Source: JAEUMY01 sp031394355 (lineage in GTDB: Bacteria; Pseudomonadota; Gammaproteobacteria; Burkholderiales; Usitatibacteraceae). Taken from it: a stretch of DNA of 64,000 bases. Shown one piece after another: positions 1-8,556 of the stretch. Below the pieces are notes generated by a model. It saw only the letters and a program-made list of their open reading frames with translations. It searched no databases and was not told where the DNA came from. Within the stretch, counting starts at the first letter, position 1, and every line of letters starts with the position of its first letter. The stretch covers positions 60,111 through 124,110 of the forward strand of contig JANNSU010000065.1 of assembly GCA_031394355.1 (NCBI GenBank), given 5' to 3'. A program made the position numbers and the translations under genes.

Positions 1-734
1 ACACGACCGAGGGTCTTGCCGATGCGGCAGATGCTGCAAGAGTAGCGGGCCTGCGATTCGTGAATGGCGTTGAAATTTCTGTGACGTGGCGCCCGGAATC
101 ACTTCATACCACCCTGCATGTTGTCGGGCTGGATATCGACCCGGTGGCACCCGCACTGGCAGAAGGGCTGCAAAGTGTTCGCAGTGGCCGACACGCGCGG
201 GCCGAGCTGATGGCGGCTGACCTTGCGAGAGTCGGCATTCCCGGTGCGCTGGAAGGCGCCTATCGGTATGCCGAGCATCCGGACATGATTGCGCGCACGC
301 ACTTTGCCCGCTTTCTCGTGGAAGCAGGCAAGGCCCGTGATGTGGCCAGTGTCTTTCATCACTATTTGGTGCGCGGCAAGCCGGGTTACGTGAAGCACGA
401 TTGGACCAGCCTGCAGGAAGCTGTGCGCTGGATCCGCGAGTCGGCGGGTATTCCCGTGTTGGCGCATCCTGGCCGTTATCGCCTCACTGGCCCGCAAATG
501 AAGGAGTTGCTCATCGAGTTCCGCGATCTCGGTGGACTTGCCATCGAGGTGGTGACGGGCAGTCACTCGGATGACGACGCCCGGCGTTTTGCCGACCTAG
601 CCCGGGAGATGGATTTCCTTGCGTCACGCGGGGCCGATTTTCACGGTCCGGGTGAAAGCACTTGGTCGCCCGGAACGCTCCCGCCCCTTCCGGCAGATCT
701 CAAGCCTGTCTGGGACCGCCTGAGGCCGGTTTGA
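1..734 (+). CDS. rnmA: PHP-domain phosphoesterase (YciV/TrpH/RnmA type), 5' end missing
   Basis: The gene enters from the left edge; the frame is open from base 3, giving about 243 C-terminal residues. The family removes the 3'-phosphate of 3',5'-bisphosphonucleotides and trims short RNA 5' ends in the cytoplasm, using metals held by a PHP domain. The first visible residues, TTEGLADA, fit the stretch just after the DHDTTEG metal site, which is lost. HPGRY in the second half and GADFHGPGE near the end are further metal-ligand motifs. The next gene is a YciO homologue and rluB lies further on, as in the E. coli trpH-yciO-rluB neighbourhood. The family call is firm; the exact substrate is inferred. 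Confidence 0.9.
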   Translation, partial: TTEGLADAADAARVAGLRFVNGVEISVTWRPESLHTTLHVVGLDIDPVAPALAEGLQSVRSGRHARAELMAADLARVGIPGALEGAYRYAEHPDMIARTHFARFLVEAGKARDVASVFHHYLVRGKPGYVKHDWTSLQEAVRWIRESAGIPVLAHPGRYRLTGPQMKELLIEFRDLGGLAIEVVTGSHSDDDARRFADLAREMDFLASRGADFHGPGESTWSPGTLPPLPADLKPVWDRLRPV

Positions 735-764
735 CTCGGCATTGCTGCCTGGTCAATAGCGAAC

Positions 765-1403
765 ATGTCCCAGTTCTTCAGCATGCACCCCACGCATCCA
801 CAGCCACGGCTCATCCATCAGGCTGTGGACATCATCCGCCGAGGCGGGCTCATTGCGTATCCGACAGACTCAAGCTATGCCATTGGTTGCCACATTGGCG
901 ACAAAGCAGCGATGGATCGCATTCGCACACTGCGGCGTGTCGATGAGAGGCATCACTTCACACTGGTGTGCCGTGATCTGTCGGAGATCGGCCAATTTGC
1001 GAAAGTCGACAACGCCCAATACCGACTGCTGAAGGCCCATACGCCGGGCAGTTACACGTTCATACTTCGGGCTTCCCGCGAACTGCCGCGCAGGCTTGCC
1101 CACTCGAAGCGCAGCACCATCGGGGTGCGCGTGCCCGAGCACCCTGTGACGCATGCGCTGCTGGTGGCCTTGAATGAGCCACTTCTCTCCTCCACGTTGA
1201 TAGAGCCGGGTGAAACGGTGCCCATGAACGATCCGGAGCTCATCCGTGAACGATTGGAGCACCAGCTTGATCTGATCATTGACGCGGGCGCCTGCGGCAT
1301 TGAACCCACGACCGTCGTGGACCTGTCCGGTGACATGCCGGTGATCGTACGGCGAGGACGCGGCGACCCAGCCCCCTTCGAACTTGAAACAGAAAGCGAG
1401 TAA
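765..1403 (+). CDS. yciO: YciO-type Sua5/YrdC family protein
   Basis: A 212-residue protein of the Sua5/YrdC/YciO fold. Members bind threonylcarbamoyl-AMP and double-stranded RNA; true TsaC/Sua5 makes the t6A precursor, while YciO paralogues have a less certain role. The N-terminal RRGGLIAYPTDSSYAIGCH and the later TIGVRVPEHP and TLIEPGE segments are the conserved ATP/RNA-site motifs of the family. Pairing with the upstream PHP phosphoesterase favours the YciO branch over TsaC. The stop codon overlaps the start of the next gene by one base (TAATG), so the two are probably translationally coupled. Confidence 0.9.
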   Translation: MSQFFSMHPTHPQPRLIHQAVDIIRRGGLIAYPTDSSYAIGCHIGDKAAMDRIRTLRRVDERHHFTLVCRDLSEIGQFAKVDNAQYRLLKAHTPGSYTFILRASRELPRRLAHSKRSTIGVRVPEHPVTHALLVALNEPLLSSTLIEPGETVPMNDPELIRERLEHQLDLIIDAGACGIEPTTVVDLSGDMPVIVRRGRGDPAPFELETESE

Positions 1404-2050
1404 TGGATTTCAACCAGATCATCCAGACGATTTCCGTCTTCGCCATTCCGGCGATTCTCGCCATCACGTTGCATGAGGCTGCTCACGCCTATGCGGCGAA
1501 AATGCTGGGAGACAGCACCGCATACATGCTGGGTCGCATGACGCTGAACCCGGTCAAGCACATCGATCCGGTGTGGACAATACTTGTTCCCATCATCACG
1601 ATTGTGCTGACCCCCTTCATGTTCGGTGCGGCAAAGCCGGTACCGGTCAACTTCAATGCGCTCAGACGACCAAAGCAAGACATGATCTGGGTGGCCGCTG
1701 CGGGCCCGGCAGCGAATTTGGCGATGATGATCATGTGGGCAGTCCTGGGAAAGATGCTTCTGTTGATGTCCGCGTCCGGGCCGCTCGTGTTTCTGCTCCG
1801 CGTGGCTGAGGCAGGCATTTTCGTCAATGCCTTGCTCATGGTTTTCAACCTGTTTCCGCTATTGCCGCTGGATGGCGGGCGCATCATTGCCGGCCTGCTA
1901 CCCAATCGTCTGTCCTATCAGTGGTCACGGATCGAGCCCTTTGGAATGTTCATCCTTCTGGGCCTTATCGTCACCGGGCTTTTCCAGTGGTGGCTGGGAC
2001 CTCTGGTTAATGGCACACTAAAGGCGTTATACTCCGTGCTCGGGTTCTAA
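1403..2050 (+). CDS. Site-2 protease family (M50) integral membrane metalloprotease
   Basis: A 215-residue polytopic membrane protein. HEAAH (residues about 24-28) in the first membrane segment is the HExxH zinc motif, and the late NLFPLLPLDGGRI segment carries the NxxPxxxLDG motif that supplies the third zinc ligand, so the catalytic centre is complete. This compact subgroup has no PDZ domain. Its substrate is unknown. It starts one base inside the yciO stop and is followed by a 122-bp gap before trpS, so it probably closes the first transcription unit or reads through. Several membrane segments are evident from the hydrophobic stretches. Confidence 0.93.
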   Translation: MDFNQIIQTISVFAIPAILAITLHEAAHAYAAKMLGDSTAYMLGRMTLNPVKHIDPVWTILVPIITIVLTPFMFGAAKPVPVNFNALRRPKQDMIWVAAAGPAANLAMMIMWAVLGKMLLLMSASGPLVFLLRVAEAGIFVNALLMVFNLFPLLPLDGGRIIAGLLPNRLSYQWSRIEPFGMFILLGLIVTGLFQWWLGPLVNGTLKALYSVLGF

Positions 2051-2122
2051 TCTGGACCCTCGGAAAGTACCATCCGAGTAATACTCCGCGCGGTGGCCAG
2101 TAAAGAAGTTTTCCAGAGCCCC

Positions 2123-2134
2123 GCGAATATTCGC
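2123..2134. repeat. GCGAATATTCGC palindrome, copy 1 (trpS leader)
   Basis: Perfect 12-bp palindrome, flanked C/A, in the gap before trpS, ending 38 nt before its start codon. Confidence 0.97.
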
Positions 2135-2145
2135 AACTGAATCAT

Positions 2146-2164
2146 TGCGTTACAAGTTAACGCA
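2146..2164 (+). promoter_or_regulatory. Stem-loop directly before the trpS ribosome binding site
   Basis: A 7-bp perfect inverted repeat (TGCGTTA / TAACGCA) with a 5-nt loop ends inside the CAGGA ribosome binding site of trpS. In the mRNA it could partly hide the Shine-Dalgarno sequence. No leader peptide or T-box-like structure was seen, so a regulatory role is only inferred. Confidence 0.4.
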
Positions 2165-2172
2165 GGACTTTC

Positions 2173-3375
2173 ATGTACCCAGACCGAGTTCTGTCCGGCA
2201 TGCGCCCGACAGGTCGCCTGCATTTAGGCCACTATCATGGCGCGCTCAAGAATTGGGCGAAGCTGCAGCACGAGCATCCGTGCTTCTTTTTCGTCGCTGA
2301 CTGGCATGCCCTGACCACCCATTACGAAGACCCCTCTGTCATCGAGGCGAATGTCTACGAAATGGTCATCGATTGGATCGCCGCCGGGATCGACCCTGCA
2401 CAGGCAACGCTGTTCATCCAGTCACGCGTGCCCCAGCATGCCGAGCTCACCCTCTTCCTTTCCTTGATCACGCCGATTTCCTGGCTTGAACGTGTGCCGA
2501 CGTACAAGGACATGCAGGAAAACCTCGCTGATCGGGATCTGGCCACGCACGGCTTCATGGGCTATCCGGTCATGCAGGCGGCAGACATCCTGATCTATCG
2601 GGCCAATCTGGTGCCGGTCGGTGAGGACCAGGCTTCGCACGTCGAGATCACCCGCGAGATTGCCCGCCGCTTCAACCATTTGTTCGGCCGTGAGGCCGGT
2701 TTCGAAGAGAAGGCAAAGGCCGCCATCAAGAAGCTGGGCTCAAAGAAGGCGAAGCGTTACGAGGAATGCCGAACTGCCTACCAGCAACAGGGTGATGCGG
2801 CGGCGCTCGAGGCGGCACAGGAACTGCTGAACGACACGCAAAACCTTGCCATGGGTGACCGCGAGCGACTTTTCGGGTACCTGGAAGGCAGCAGCAAGAT
2901 GATTCTGCCCGAGCCACAGGCGCTGCTGACCGAAACACCCAAGCTGGTGGGCCTGGATGGCCGCAAGATGTCGAAGAGCTACGGGAACACCATTGCGCTT
3001 CGGGATGATGCGGAGACTGTAAGCAAGAAGATTCGCACCATGCCCACGGATCCCGCCCGTGTGCGGCGTACGGATCCGGGTGATCCGGAGAAGTGTCCTG
3101 TGTGGCCTCTGCATCTGGTCTATTCGGAGCAGGACACGCGCGACTGGGTCGTGTCAGGTTGCAAGGGTGCCGGCATCGGTTGCCTGGAATGCAAACAACC
3201 GGTGATCGACGCCGTCAATGCGGAGCTCCGGCCGATCCAGGAACGTGCAGCGCCGTTCGAAGAAGACCCGATGCTGATCCGCAATATTCTCGCCGATGGC
3301 TGCGAGAAAGCGCAGACCATTGCGGAAGAGACCATGCGGGATGTGCGTGATGCCATGGGTCTGGCGTACGGTTGA
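2173..3375 (+). CDS. trpS: Tryptophanyl-tRNA synthetase
   Basis: A 400-residue class I aminoacyl-tRNA synthetase that charges tRNA-Trp. The HIGH-type motif is HLGH in GRLHLGHYHGAL (residues about 14-25), the KMSKS motif is present as GRKMSKSYGNT (about 265-275), and the tryptophan-binding core around GYPVMQAADILIYRAN is intact. It is longer than the E. coli enzyme (334 residues) because of an extra Lys/Glu/Ala-rich helical segment at about residues 175-225, as I recall for betaproteobacterial versions. The ATG at 2173 follows a CAGGA ribosome binding site. Its end touches the start region of scpA, so both are probably on one transcript. Confidence 0.98.
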   Translation: MYPDRVLSGMRPTGRLHLGHYHGALKNWAKLQHEHPCFFFVADWHALTTHYEDPSVIEANVYEMVIDWIAAGIDPAQATLFIQSRVPQHAELTLFLSLITPISWLERVPTYKDMQENLADRDLATHGFMGYPVMQAADILIYRANLVPVGEDQASHVEITREIARRFNHLFGREAGFEEKAKAAIKKLGSKKAKRYEECRTAYQQQGDAAALEAAQELLNDTQNLAMGDRERLFGYLEGSSKMILPEPQALLTETPKLVGLDGRKMSKSYGNTIALRDDAETVSKKIRTMPTDPARVRRTDPGDPEKCPVWPLHLVYSEQDTRDWVVSGCKGAGIGCLECKQPVIDAVNAELRPIQERAAPFEEDPMLIRNILADGCEKAQTIAEETMRDVRDAMGLAYG

Positions 3376-3380
3376 ATGTC

Positions 3381-4235
3381 ATGACCGGCGCTCATGAGAC
3401 GGTAGCGATGGACACGCCGATGCTTGACATGGAAATGCCGGTCGCGCGCATTCGGGGTCAGCCAGTGACCGAGTTGCCGAATGATCTTTATATCCCGCCT
3501 GAGGCGCTATCGGTCATCCTCGAGCAGTTCGAAGGGCCGCTCGACCTGCTTTTGTATCTCATTCGCCGCCACTCCCTTGATGTGCTCGACATTCCCATGG
3601 CGGAGCTCACCCGCCAGTACATGACGTACATCGAGGCCATGCGTACCACGCAGCTTGAGCTGGCTGCAGACTACCTGCTCATGGCCGCGCTGCTCATTGA
3701 AATCAAGTCGCGCATGCTTCTGCCCCGTCCGCCTACACAGGGCAATGCCGAGCCCGAGGATCCGCGTGCGGAACTGATGCGTCGGCTTCTCGAATATGAA
3801 CAAATGAAGGCGGCAGCCAAGGCGATCGACCAATTGCCGCAGGCTGGACGTGACTATGCGTTGGTTGACGTGCTCATTGATCGTCATGCGGCCCTGCGCC
3901 AGCCTGATGTGTCGGTTGCGGATCTGACCGAAACCTGGCGCATCCTGCTGGCCCGGGCCAAGGCCACCCGGCACCATACGATTACCCGCGAACAGCTCTC
4001 TGTTCGTGCCCACATGAGCCGAATCTTGCGGACATTGCAAGGCGGCAATTTTGTCGAGTTCGCTGAACTCTTCAGTCCAGAGGAAGGACTTGCCGTGATG
4101 GTGGTCAGCTTTCTCGCGCTGCTCGAACTCGCGCGTGAATCTCTGGTGGAGATCAAGCAGACCGCCGCTTTTGAACCGATTTACGTGAAGATGACTCTCG
4201 CCCTTGCGCCAGTCATCGAATTGAAGCCAGAGTGA
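3381..4235 (+). CDS. scpA: Segregation and condensation protein A
   Basis: Encodes the kleisin subunit of the SMC-ScpAB condensin, which bridges the SMC heads and organises replicated chromosomes. The N-terminal LEQFEGPLDLLLYLIRRHSLDVLDIPM block is the conserved ScpA signature, and a C-terminal winged-helix segment follows (FVEFAELFSPEEGLAVMVVSFLALLELA). The ATG at 3381 is chosen; an in-frame TTG at 3372 overlapping the trpS stop and an ATG at 3408 are alternatives, and no strong ribosome binding site decides between them. scpB follows one base later, the usual operon order. No smc gene is in the window. Confidence 0.95.
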   Translation: MTGAHETVAMDTPMLDMEMPVARIRGQPVTELPNDLYIPPEALSVILEQFEGPLDLLLYLIRRHSLDVLDIPMAELTRQYMTYIEAMRTTQLELAADYLLMAALLIEIKSRMLLPRPPTQGNAEPEDPRAELMRRLLEYEQMKAAAKAIDQLPQAGRDYALVDVLIDRHAALRQPDVSVADLTETWRILLARAKATRHHTITREQLSVRAHMSRILRTLQGGNFVEFAELFSPEEGLAVMVVSFLALLELARESLVEIKQTAAFEPIYVKMTLALAPVIELKPE

Positions 4236-4236
4236 C

Positions 4237-5163
4237 ATGGAAGAACATCAAGCCCCGTCCCCCAACGCCAACCCGCTGATCCCGGGTGCTCCTGCGCCAG
4301 TAGAAGATGCCCTGCTGGCCTCGGGCACAGCCGATGCAGCCGAGATTGCAGCAGCCGACAGCGCCATGCCGTCAGTCGAGCTGGCCGACATGAAGCGTAT
4401 CCTGGAAGCCGCGCTCCTCTCGGCGAGTGAGCCGCTGCACACGGGCGATCTGCGCAAGCTCTTTGATATCAAGATGAGTCACGATGCGCTGCGCATCCTG
4501 CTCGAAGAAATTCGAGAGGAGTGGGCGAGCCGCAGTGTCGAGCTCACCATGGTCGCCAATGGCTGGCGCTTCCGCGTCAGGCCCGAATACCAGCGCTATC
4601 TGGATCGCTTGAATCCCGAGAAGCCACCGCGTTATTCCCGCGCTGTCCTGGAGACACTTGCCATCATCGCCTATCGCCAGCCTGCGACCCGTGGGGATAT
4701 CGAGGACATTCGCGGTGTGGCGGTGTCGCCCGGCATCCTCAAGGCGCTGGAGGAACGTGGCTGGATCGATGTCGTGGGCCACAAAGATGTGCCGGGACGC
4801 CCGGCACTTTTCGCCACAACCAAGAAATTCCTGGATGACCTCAATCTGCGCTCGCTAGATGAGTTGCCACCATTGTCCGAGCTGCAGGCAACGCTCGACA
4901 TGACCGCAGGCATGCAGACCATCGAAGGTACCGCTGTGACGGTGGGTATGCAGGAAGCGCTACCGGCGATGTCTGCCAATTCAGACGGCGTTGAAACTGA
5001 CGACGCAAGTGAAGGCATCACAACAGTACTGCAGGCAGACGGCGCAGCGGTTGCAGCGGCTGATCCCGAGGTTGCCGAGAGCACAGTGAGCGAGACCCTC
5101 AAGAAGGCACAGGAAGATCCACCCCGCGAATATTCGCAGCACGACCCGGAGCACTCGCGATGA
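4237..5163 (+). CDS. scpB: Segregation and condensation protein B
   Basis: A 308-residue partner of ScpA, acting as a winged-helix dimer that stabilises the SMC-kleisin ring. The conserved core is residues about 45-205, with YSRAVLETLAIIAYRQPATRGDIEDIRGV and the GRPALFATTKKFLDDL ending. The Ala/Val/Glu-rich extensions before and after it look disordered. One GCGAATATTCGC palindrome falls in the C-terminal tail, encoding part of REYSQ (297-301). The stop overlaps the rluB start as ATGA, indicating translational coupling. Confidence 0.96.
   Translation: MEEHQAPSPNANPLIPGAPAPVEDALLASGTADAAEIAAADSAMPSVELADMKRILEAALLSASEPLHTGDLRKLFDIKMSHDALRILLEEIREEWASRSVELTMVANGWRFRVRPEYQRYLDRLNPEKPPRYSRAVLETLAIIAYRQPATRGDIEDIRGVAVSPGILKALEERGWIDVVGHKDVPGRPALFATTKKFLDDLNLRSLDELPPLSELQATLDMTAGMQTIEGTAVTVGMQEALPAMSANSDGVETDDASEGITTVLQADGAAVAAADPEVAESTVSETLKKAQEDPPREYSQHDPEHSR
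5126..5137. repeat. GCGAATATTCGC palindrome, copy 2 (in scpB)
   Basis: Read in the EYS frame, within REYSQ at residues 297-301 of ScpB, in the low-complexity tail. Flanks C/A. Confidence 0.97.
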
Positions 5164-6857
5164 ACGGTAACGCACCGCCCCCGAAACAAGCTCGCGGCCA
5201 ACACCGCAGCCGCCGCAACCGCTCCGGCAAGAAGACACCTTTCCGCACGGCACCCCAGAATCGACCGCAGGACAGCCTCGGCAACAGCCTCGCCTCGCCG
5301 TCGCAGGTCGCGGACATGATGCGCTTGGGTGAGGAGGCCAAGTCGGGACAATTTGCCGAAGCGCTTGCCGAAGGCGCCAAGCCGGTCAAGCGTGAGCGAC
5401 TTCACAAGGTCCTGGCCCAGTCCGGGCAAGGCTCGCGGCGCGATATGGAAATTCTCATCGCCGGCGGACGCGTCATGCTCAATGGCAATGTCGCGACGGC
5501 GGGTGCCCATGTGAGTCCCGGCGACAGGGTGCTGGTTGACCATCGCCTGGTACCCATCAAGTTCACGCCGGAGTTGCCACGAGTCTTGCTCTATCACAAG
5601 CCGGAGGGCGAGATTGTCAGCAATTCTGATCCGGGCAACCGCATTTCCGTGTTTGACAATCTGCCCAAGGTTGAAAATGCGAAGTGGCTCGCCATCGGTC
5701 GCCTCGATTTCAATACCTCGGGCCTGCTCATCTTCACCACGAGCGGAGAGCTAGCCAACAAGATGATGCATCCTCGCTTCGAAGTCGAGCGGGAGTATGC
5801 AGTGCGGATCCTCGGTGAGCTGACCGAGGAGCAGACACAGCGGCTGTTGGACGGCATCAACATCGATGCCGACCCCGAAGACGACGAGGATGAAGACGAC
5901 GAGGTGGAGGGTGGCCCGCGACTGGCCCGCTTCACCTTCATCGAGAAGCGTGGTGGCCCGGACCTCGAAAAGACTACTGCCAACAACTGGTATCACGTCA
6001 TCATCAAGGAAGGCCGCAATCGCGAAATCCGTCGCATGTTCGAATCGCTTGGACTCACTGTCAGCCGACTGATGCGAGTGCGCTTTGGCAAGGTCGAGCT
6101 GCCGCCGCAACTCAAGCGCGGCGCGATGATTGAGCTGGAGCCCGGCCAGGTGAAGGATTTGCTGGTGTCGGCGGGTGTCGACATCGAAGGGATCGATTTC
6201 AATGCGCCAGGCCCGCAGCAGAAACCGGGTCGCCGAGGCACCCAGCGTCCTGTTCGACCGGCGAGGGCGCCCAGGGGAGAGGGCGCACAGGGGGTCGAGG
6301 TGTCACCGCGGCAGAATGCGGAGGACGCACAGCCTGGCGCGTCACGGCGCAAGCCGCGCAATCGCAAAGGGCCTCGGCCCCCAGGCGCTGCGGCCGCACC
6401 CGACAATGCCCAGCCGCGGCCACGCCGTGGACGCAAGCCGGCAGCGGGTCAGCAAGGCTTGCCAGGACAAGGCCAGCCGGGGCAAAGCCAGCCTGGGCAA
6501 GGCGTACAGGGTCAGGGTAGACAGGGTCAGGACAAAAAGGGCCGGGGCAAGCAGGGTGGCAAGCAAGGTGGCAAGCAGGGTGGAAAGCAAGGTGGAAGAC
6601 AGGGTGGCAGGCAGGGTGGTCAACAGGTTTTGGGGAACAGCACCCGAGGCAACACAAGGGGGCGCAAAGGCATGCGCAGCGCCGAGAGCCCGCAGCCGAG
6701 AATCCTGAAAGCTGAGCCGATGTCTGCCTGGACCGGCCAAACCAGCACCGGCAGCTACGGTCGCCGCAGTGTTGAAGGCAAGCCCGCGAAGCAACCTCGC
6801 ATCATCCGCACCGTGACACGTCGGCCGCGCCTGCCCGAGACAGAGGGTGAGTCCTGA
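5160..6857 (+). CDS. rluB: 23S rRNA pseudouridine synthase RluB with long basic tail
   Basis: Pseudouridine synthase of the RsuA/RluB/E/F group, expected to modify U2605 of 23S rRNA. After a basic N-terminal extension (about 1-75) comes an S4 RNA-binding domain (RLHKVLAQSGQGSRRDMEILI onward), then the catalytic domain with GRLDFNTSGLLIFT, whose Asp is the nucleophile, and NREIRRMFESLGL. An acidic insert (EDDEDEDDE) lies near residue 240. The last ~200 residues are Pro/Arg/Gly/Gln-rich and include a 4-residue repeat of the KQGG/RQGG type encoded by a 12-nt tandem repeat. At 565 residues it is about twice the E. coli length, all of the excess in the extensions. Confidence 0.95.
   Translation: MNGNAPPPKQARGQHRSRRNRSGKKTPFRTAPQNRPQDSLGNSLASPSQVADMMRLGEEAKSGQFAEALAEGAKPVKRERLHKVLAQSGQGSRRDMEILIAGGRVMLNGNVATAGAHVSPGDRVLVDHRLVPIKFTPELPRVLLYHKPEGEIVSNSDPGNRISVFDNLPKVENAKWLAIGRLDFNTSGLLIFTTSGELANKMMHPRFEVEREYAVRILGELTEEQTQRLLDGINIDADPEDDEDEDDEVEGGPRLARFTFIEKRGGPDLEKTTANNWYHVIIKEGRNREIRRMFESLGLTVSRLMRVRFGKVELPPQLKRGAMIELEPGQVKDLLVSAGVDIEGIDFNAPGPQQKPGRRGTQRPVRPARAPRGEGAQGVEVSPRQNAEDAQPGASRRKPRNRKGPRPPGAAAAPDNAQPRPRRGRKPAAGQQGLPGQGQPGQSQPGQGVQGQGRQGQDKKGRGKQGGKQGGKQGGKQGGRQGGRQGGQQVLGNSTRGNTRGRKGMRSAESPQPRILKAEPMSAWTGQTSTGSYGRRSVEGKPAKQPRIIRTVTRRPRLPETEGES
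6547..6621 (+). repeat. 12-nt tandem repeat in the rluB tail
   Basis: About six imperfect units of a GGCAAGCAGGGT-like 12-mer encode the KQGG/RQGG run near the C terminus of RluB. Copy number is likely to vary between strains by slippage. Confidence 0.8.
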
Positions 6858-7338
6858 CGGTCAACGCAAGCATTGGTCGGGTTGTTGACAGGACTGCGCA
6901 AATCCTGCCTTTCCTTTGCAGGTTGATGTTGCTGATACGCAATGTGCCGACCGTCAGCGCTTTGTCCTGTCGCGGGCGCCGCACTTTTCTTTTCTGGTTG
7001 GGCCGCCTCGGTCCCGGCACGCTTGCCGAGCGTCCCGACTTTCCGGTCTCAGTGCACGATCCGGCCACTTGTGAAGCCTGTTCAACAAACAAGGCGCCGC
7101 CACCTTGACCGCAAGCGTGGAATTCAATATCCCGTGCATGTCTTGTGGCCACAGCAAGGTGACATCGGCAGATGCTTTGATCCGCAGAAGGAATGGCGCA
7201 CACTGACGGCTTCCGGTGTTTCGGCGACGGGTCAGGCGCTGGATAGCGGGCACTACATCGCGGACACTACATCGCGGAGGAAGCACCTCAGGTGCGCTTG
7301 CGCGAGATGAACAATTTCTTTGTCGGGGGAGAGAGCGT
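6858..7338. other. 481-bp gap without a convincing gene
   Basis: Between rluB and the dehydrogenase gene. Short open frames here have no recognisable product and no supporting ribosome binding site. The only structure noted is a perfect 14-bp tandem duplication (CACTACATCGCGGA twice) at 7251-7278. No clear rluB terminator was seen. Confidence 0.6.
7251..7278 (+). repeat. 14-bp perfect tandem duplication
   Basis: CACTACATCGCGGA occurs twice head to tail, about 60 bp before the dehydrogenase start. It has the same unit length as the 14-bp repeat at 8429-8479 but a different sequence. Confidence 0.9.
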
Positions 7339-8400
7339 TTGAGTCAGTACAGGATCGCGGTCATCGCGGGAGACGGGATTGGCAAGGAAACAGTGCCGGA
7401 AGGCATGCGCGTGCTGGAAGCTGTCGGTCGCAAGTTCGATATCCGGTTCAGCTGGGATGAAAAGCCCTGGAGTTGTGACCATTACCTGAAGCATGGCTGC
7501 ATGATGCCGGAGGGTGGGCTGGACGACATCCGGCGGCACGATGCAATCTTTCTTGGTGCAGTGGGTTTCCCGACGGTGCCTGATCATGTATCGCTCTGGG
7601 GATTGCTCATCCCGATCCGCCGTGAGTTCCAGCTCTATGTGAATCTTCGTCCGGTGAGGCTGATGCCAGGTGTGCCGTCTCCGCTTGCGGGGCGGAAGCC
7701 CGGGGACATCGATTTCTGGGTGGTGCGCGAGAACAATGAGGGCGAGTATTCGTCCGTAGGCGGCCGCATGTACGGCAATACGGACGCGGAGTTTGTGACA
7801 CAGCTGTCGGTGTTCACGCGTCGCGGGACGGATCGCATCCTCAAGTACGCCTTCGAGCTGGCGAGCAAGCGGCCACGCCGGCATGTCACGTCGGCGACAA
7901 AGTCCAACGGTATCGCGATCACCATGCCCTACTGGGATGAACGCTTCAAGGCCATGTCGGCGCAGTATCCTGATGTGAAGACATCGCAGTACCACATCGA
8001 CATTCTCACGGCACACTTCGTGCAGCATCCTGACTGGTTTGATGTCGTGGTGGGCTCCAATCTTTTCGGTGACATCCTGTCCGATCTGGGTCCGGCATGT
8101 ACCGGCACCATCGGCATCGCGCCATCGGCCAATCTCAATCCGGAGCGCGAGTATCCGTCCTGCTTCGAGCCGGTGCATGGCAGCGCGCCCGACATCTTTG
8201 GCAAGGGCATTGCCAATCCCATCGGGCAGATCTGGTCGGGTGCGATGCTGCTGGAGCATCTCGGCCATGCAGACGCTGCCGCTGCAGTGGTAAAGGCCAT
8301 CGAAACCGTGCTGGTGGAGGGGCCGCGAACGCGTGACATGGGGGGCGCAGCCAGTACGAGGGAAGTTGGCAAAGCCGTCGCGGATGTCATCGCGGGCTAG
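7339..8400 (+). CDS. Tartrate/D-malate-type NAD-dependent dehydrogenase
   Basis: A 353-residue member of the isocitrate/isopropylmalate dehydrogenase superfamily, closest by motif to tartrate dehydrogenase/decarboxylase (TtuC) and D-malate dehydrogenase (DmlA). Seen are the N-terminal YRIAVIAGDGIGKE, the FWVVRENNEGEYS substrate-loop region and the metal-binding GSNLFGDILSDLGP. The start is TTG at 7339, chosen because GGGGGAGAG lies just upstream and MSQYRIAVI matches family N termini; a longer frame exists to 7216 but lacks such support. It precedes a TctCBA uptake system, suggesting oxidation of an imported hydroxy-dicarboxylate. Substrate choice between tartrate, D-malate and related acids cannot be made here. 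Confidence 0.88.
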   Translation: MSQYRIAVIAGDGIGKETVPEGMRVLEAVGRKFDIRFSWDEKPWSCDHYLKHGCMMPEGGLDDIRRHDAIFLGAVGFPTVPDHVSLWGLLIPIRREFQLYVNLRPVRLMPGVPSPLAGRKPGDIDFWVVRENNEGEYSSVGGRMYGNTDAEFVTQLSVFTRRGTDRILKYAFELASKRPRRHVTSATKSNGIAITMPYWDERFKAMSAQYPDVKTSQYHIDILTAHFVQHPDWFDVVVGSNLFGDILSDLGPACTGTIGIAPSANLNPEREYPSCFEPVHGSAPDIFGKGIANPIGQIWSGAMLLEHLGHADAAAAVVKAIETVLVEGPRTRDMGGAASTREVGKAVADVIAG

Positions 8401-8428
8401 TCAACACCGCAGGTCTTGAACTACAGAG

Positions 8429-8479
8429 TGCAGTTCCAACATTGCAGTTCCGAAAGTGCAGTTCCGAAAGTGCAGTTCC
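8429..8479 (+). repeat. Four TGCAGTTCC repeats with an exact 14-bp period
   Basis: TGCAGTTCC begins at 8429, 8443, 8457 and 8471, separated by 5-nt spacers (AACAT, then GAAAG twice -like). It lies in the gap before tctC, where direct repeats could be operator half-sites or simple slippage product. Confidence 0.85.
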
Positions 8480-8531
8480 AATGGTTTGGTTCCATGTGAC
8501 AGCAGCAAGGCAAACAGTGATCTAACGACAA

Positions 8532-8543
8532 GCGAATATTCGC
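8532..8543. repeat. GCGAATATTCGC palindrome, copy 3 (abutting tctC RBS)
   Basis: Flanks A/A. The AGAGGAG ribosome binding site of tctC follows directly; the start codon is 13 nt downstream. Confidence 0.97.
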
Positions 8544-8556
8544 AGAGGAGAAAGTC

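Noticed and set aside
6885..6913. Promoter with perfect TTGACA in the gap after rluB
   Set aside because: No -10-like hexamer occurs at an acceptable spacing.
8429..8479. CRISPR array
   Set aside because: The repeats are 9 bp with 5-nt spacers that are partly identical; there are no cas genes.
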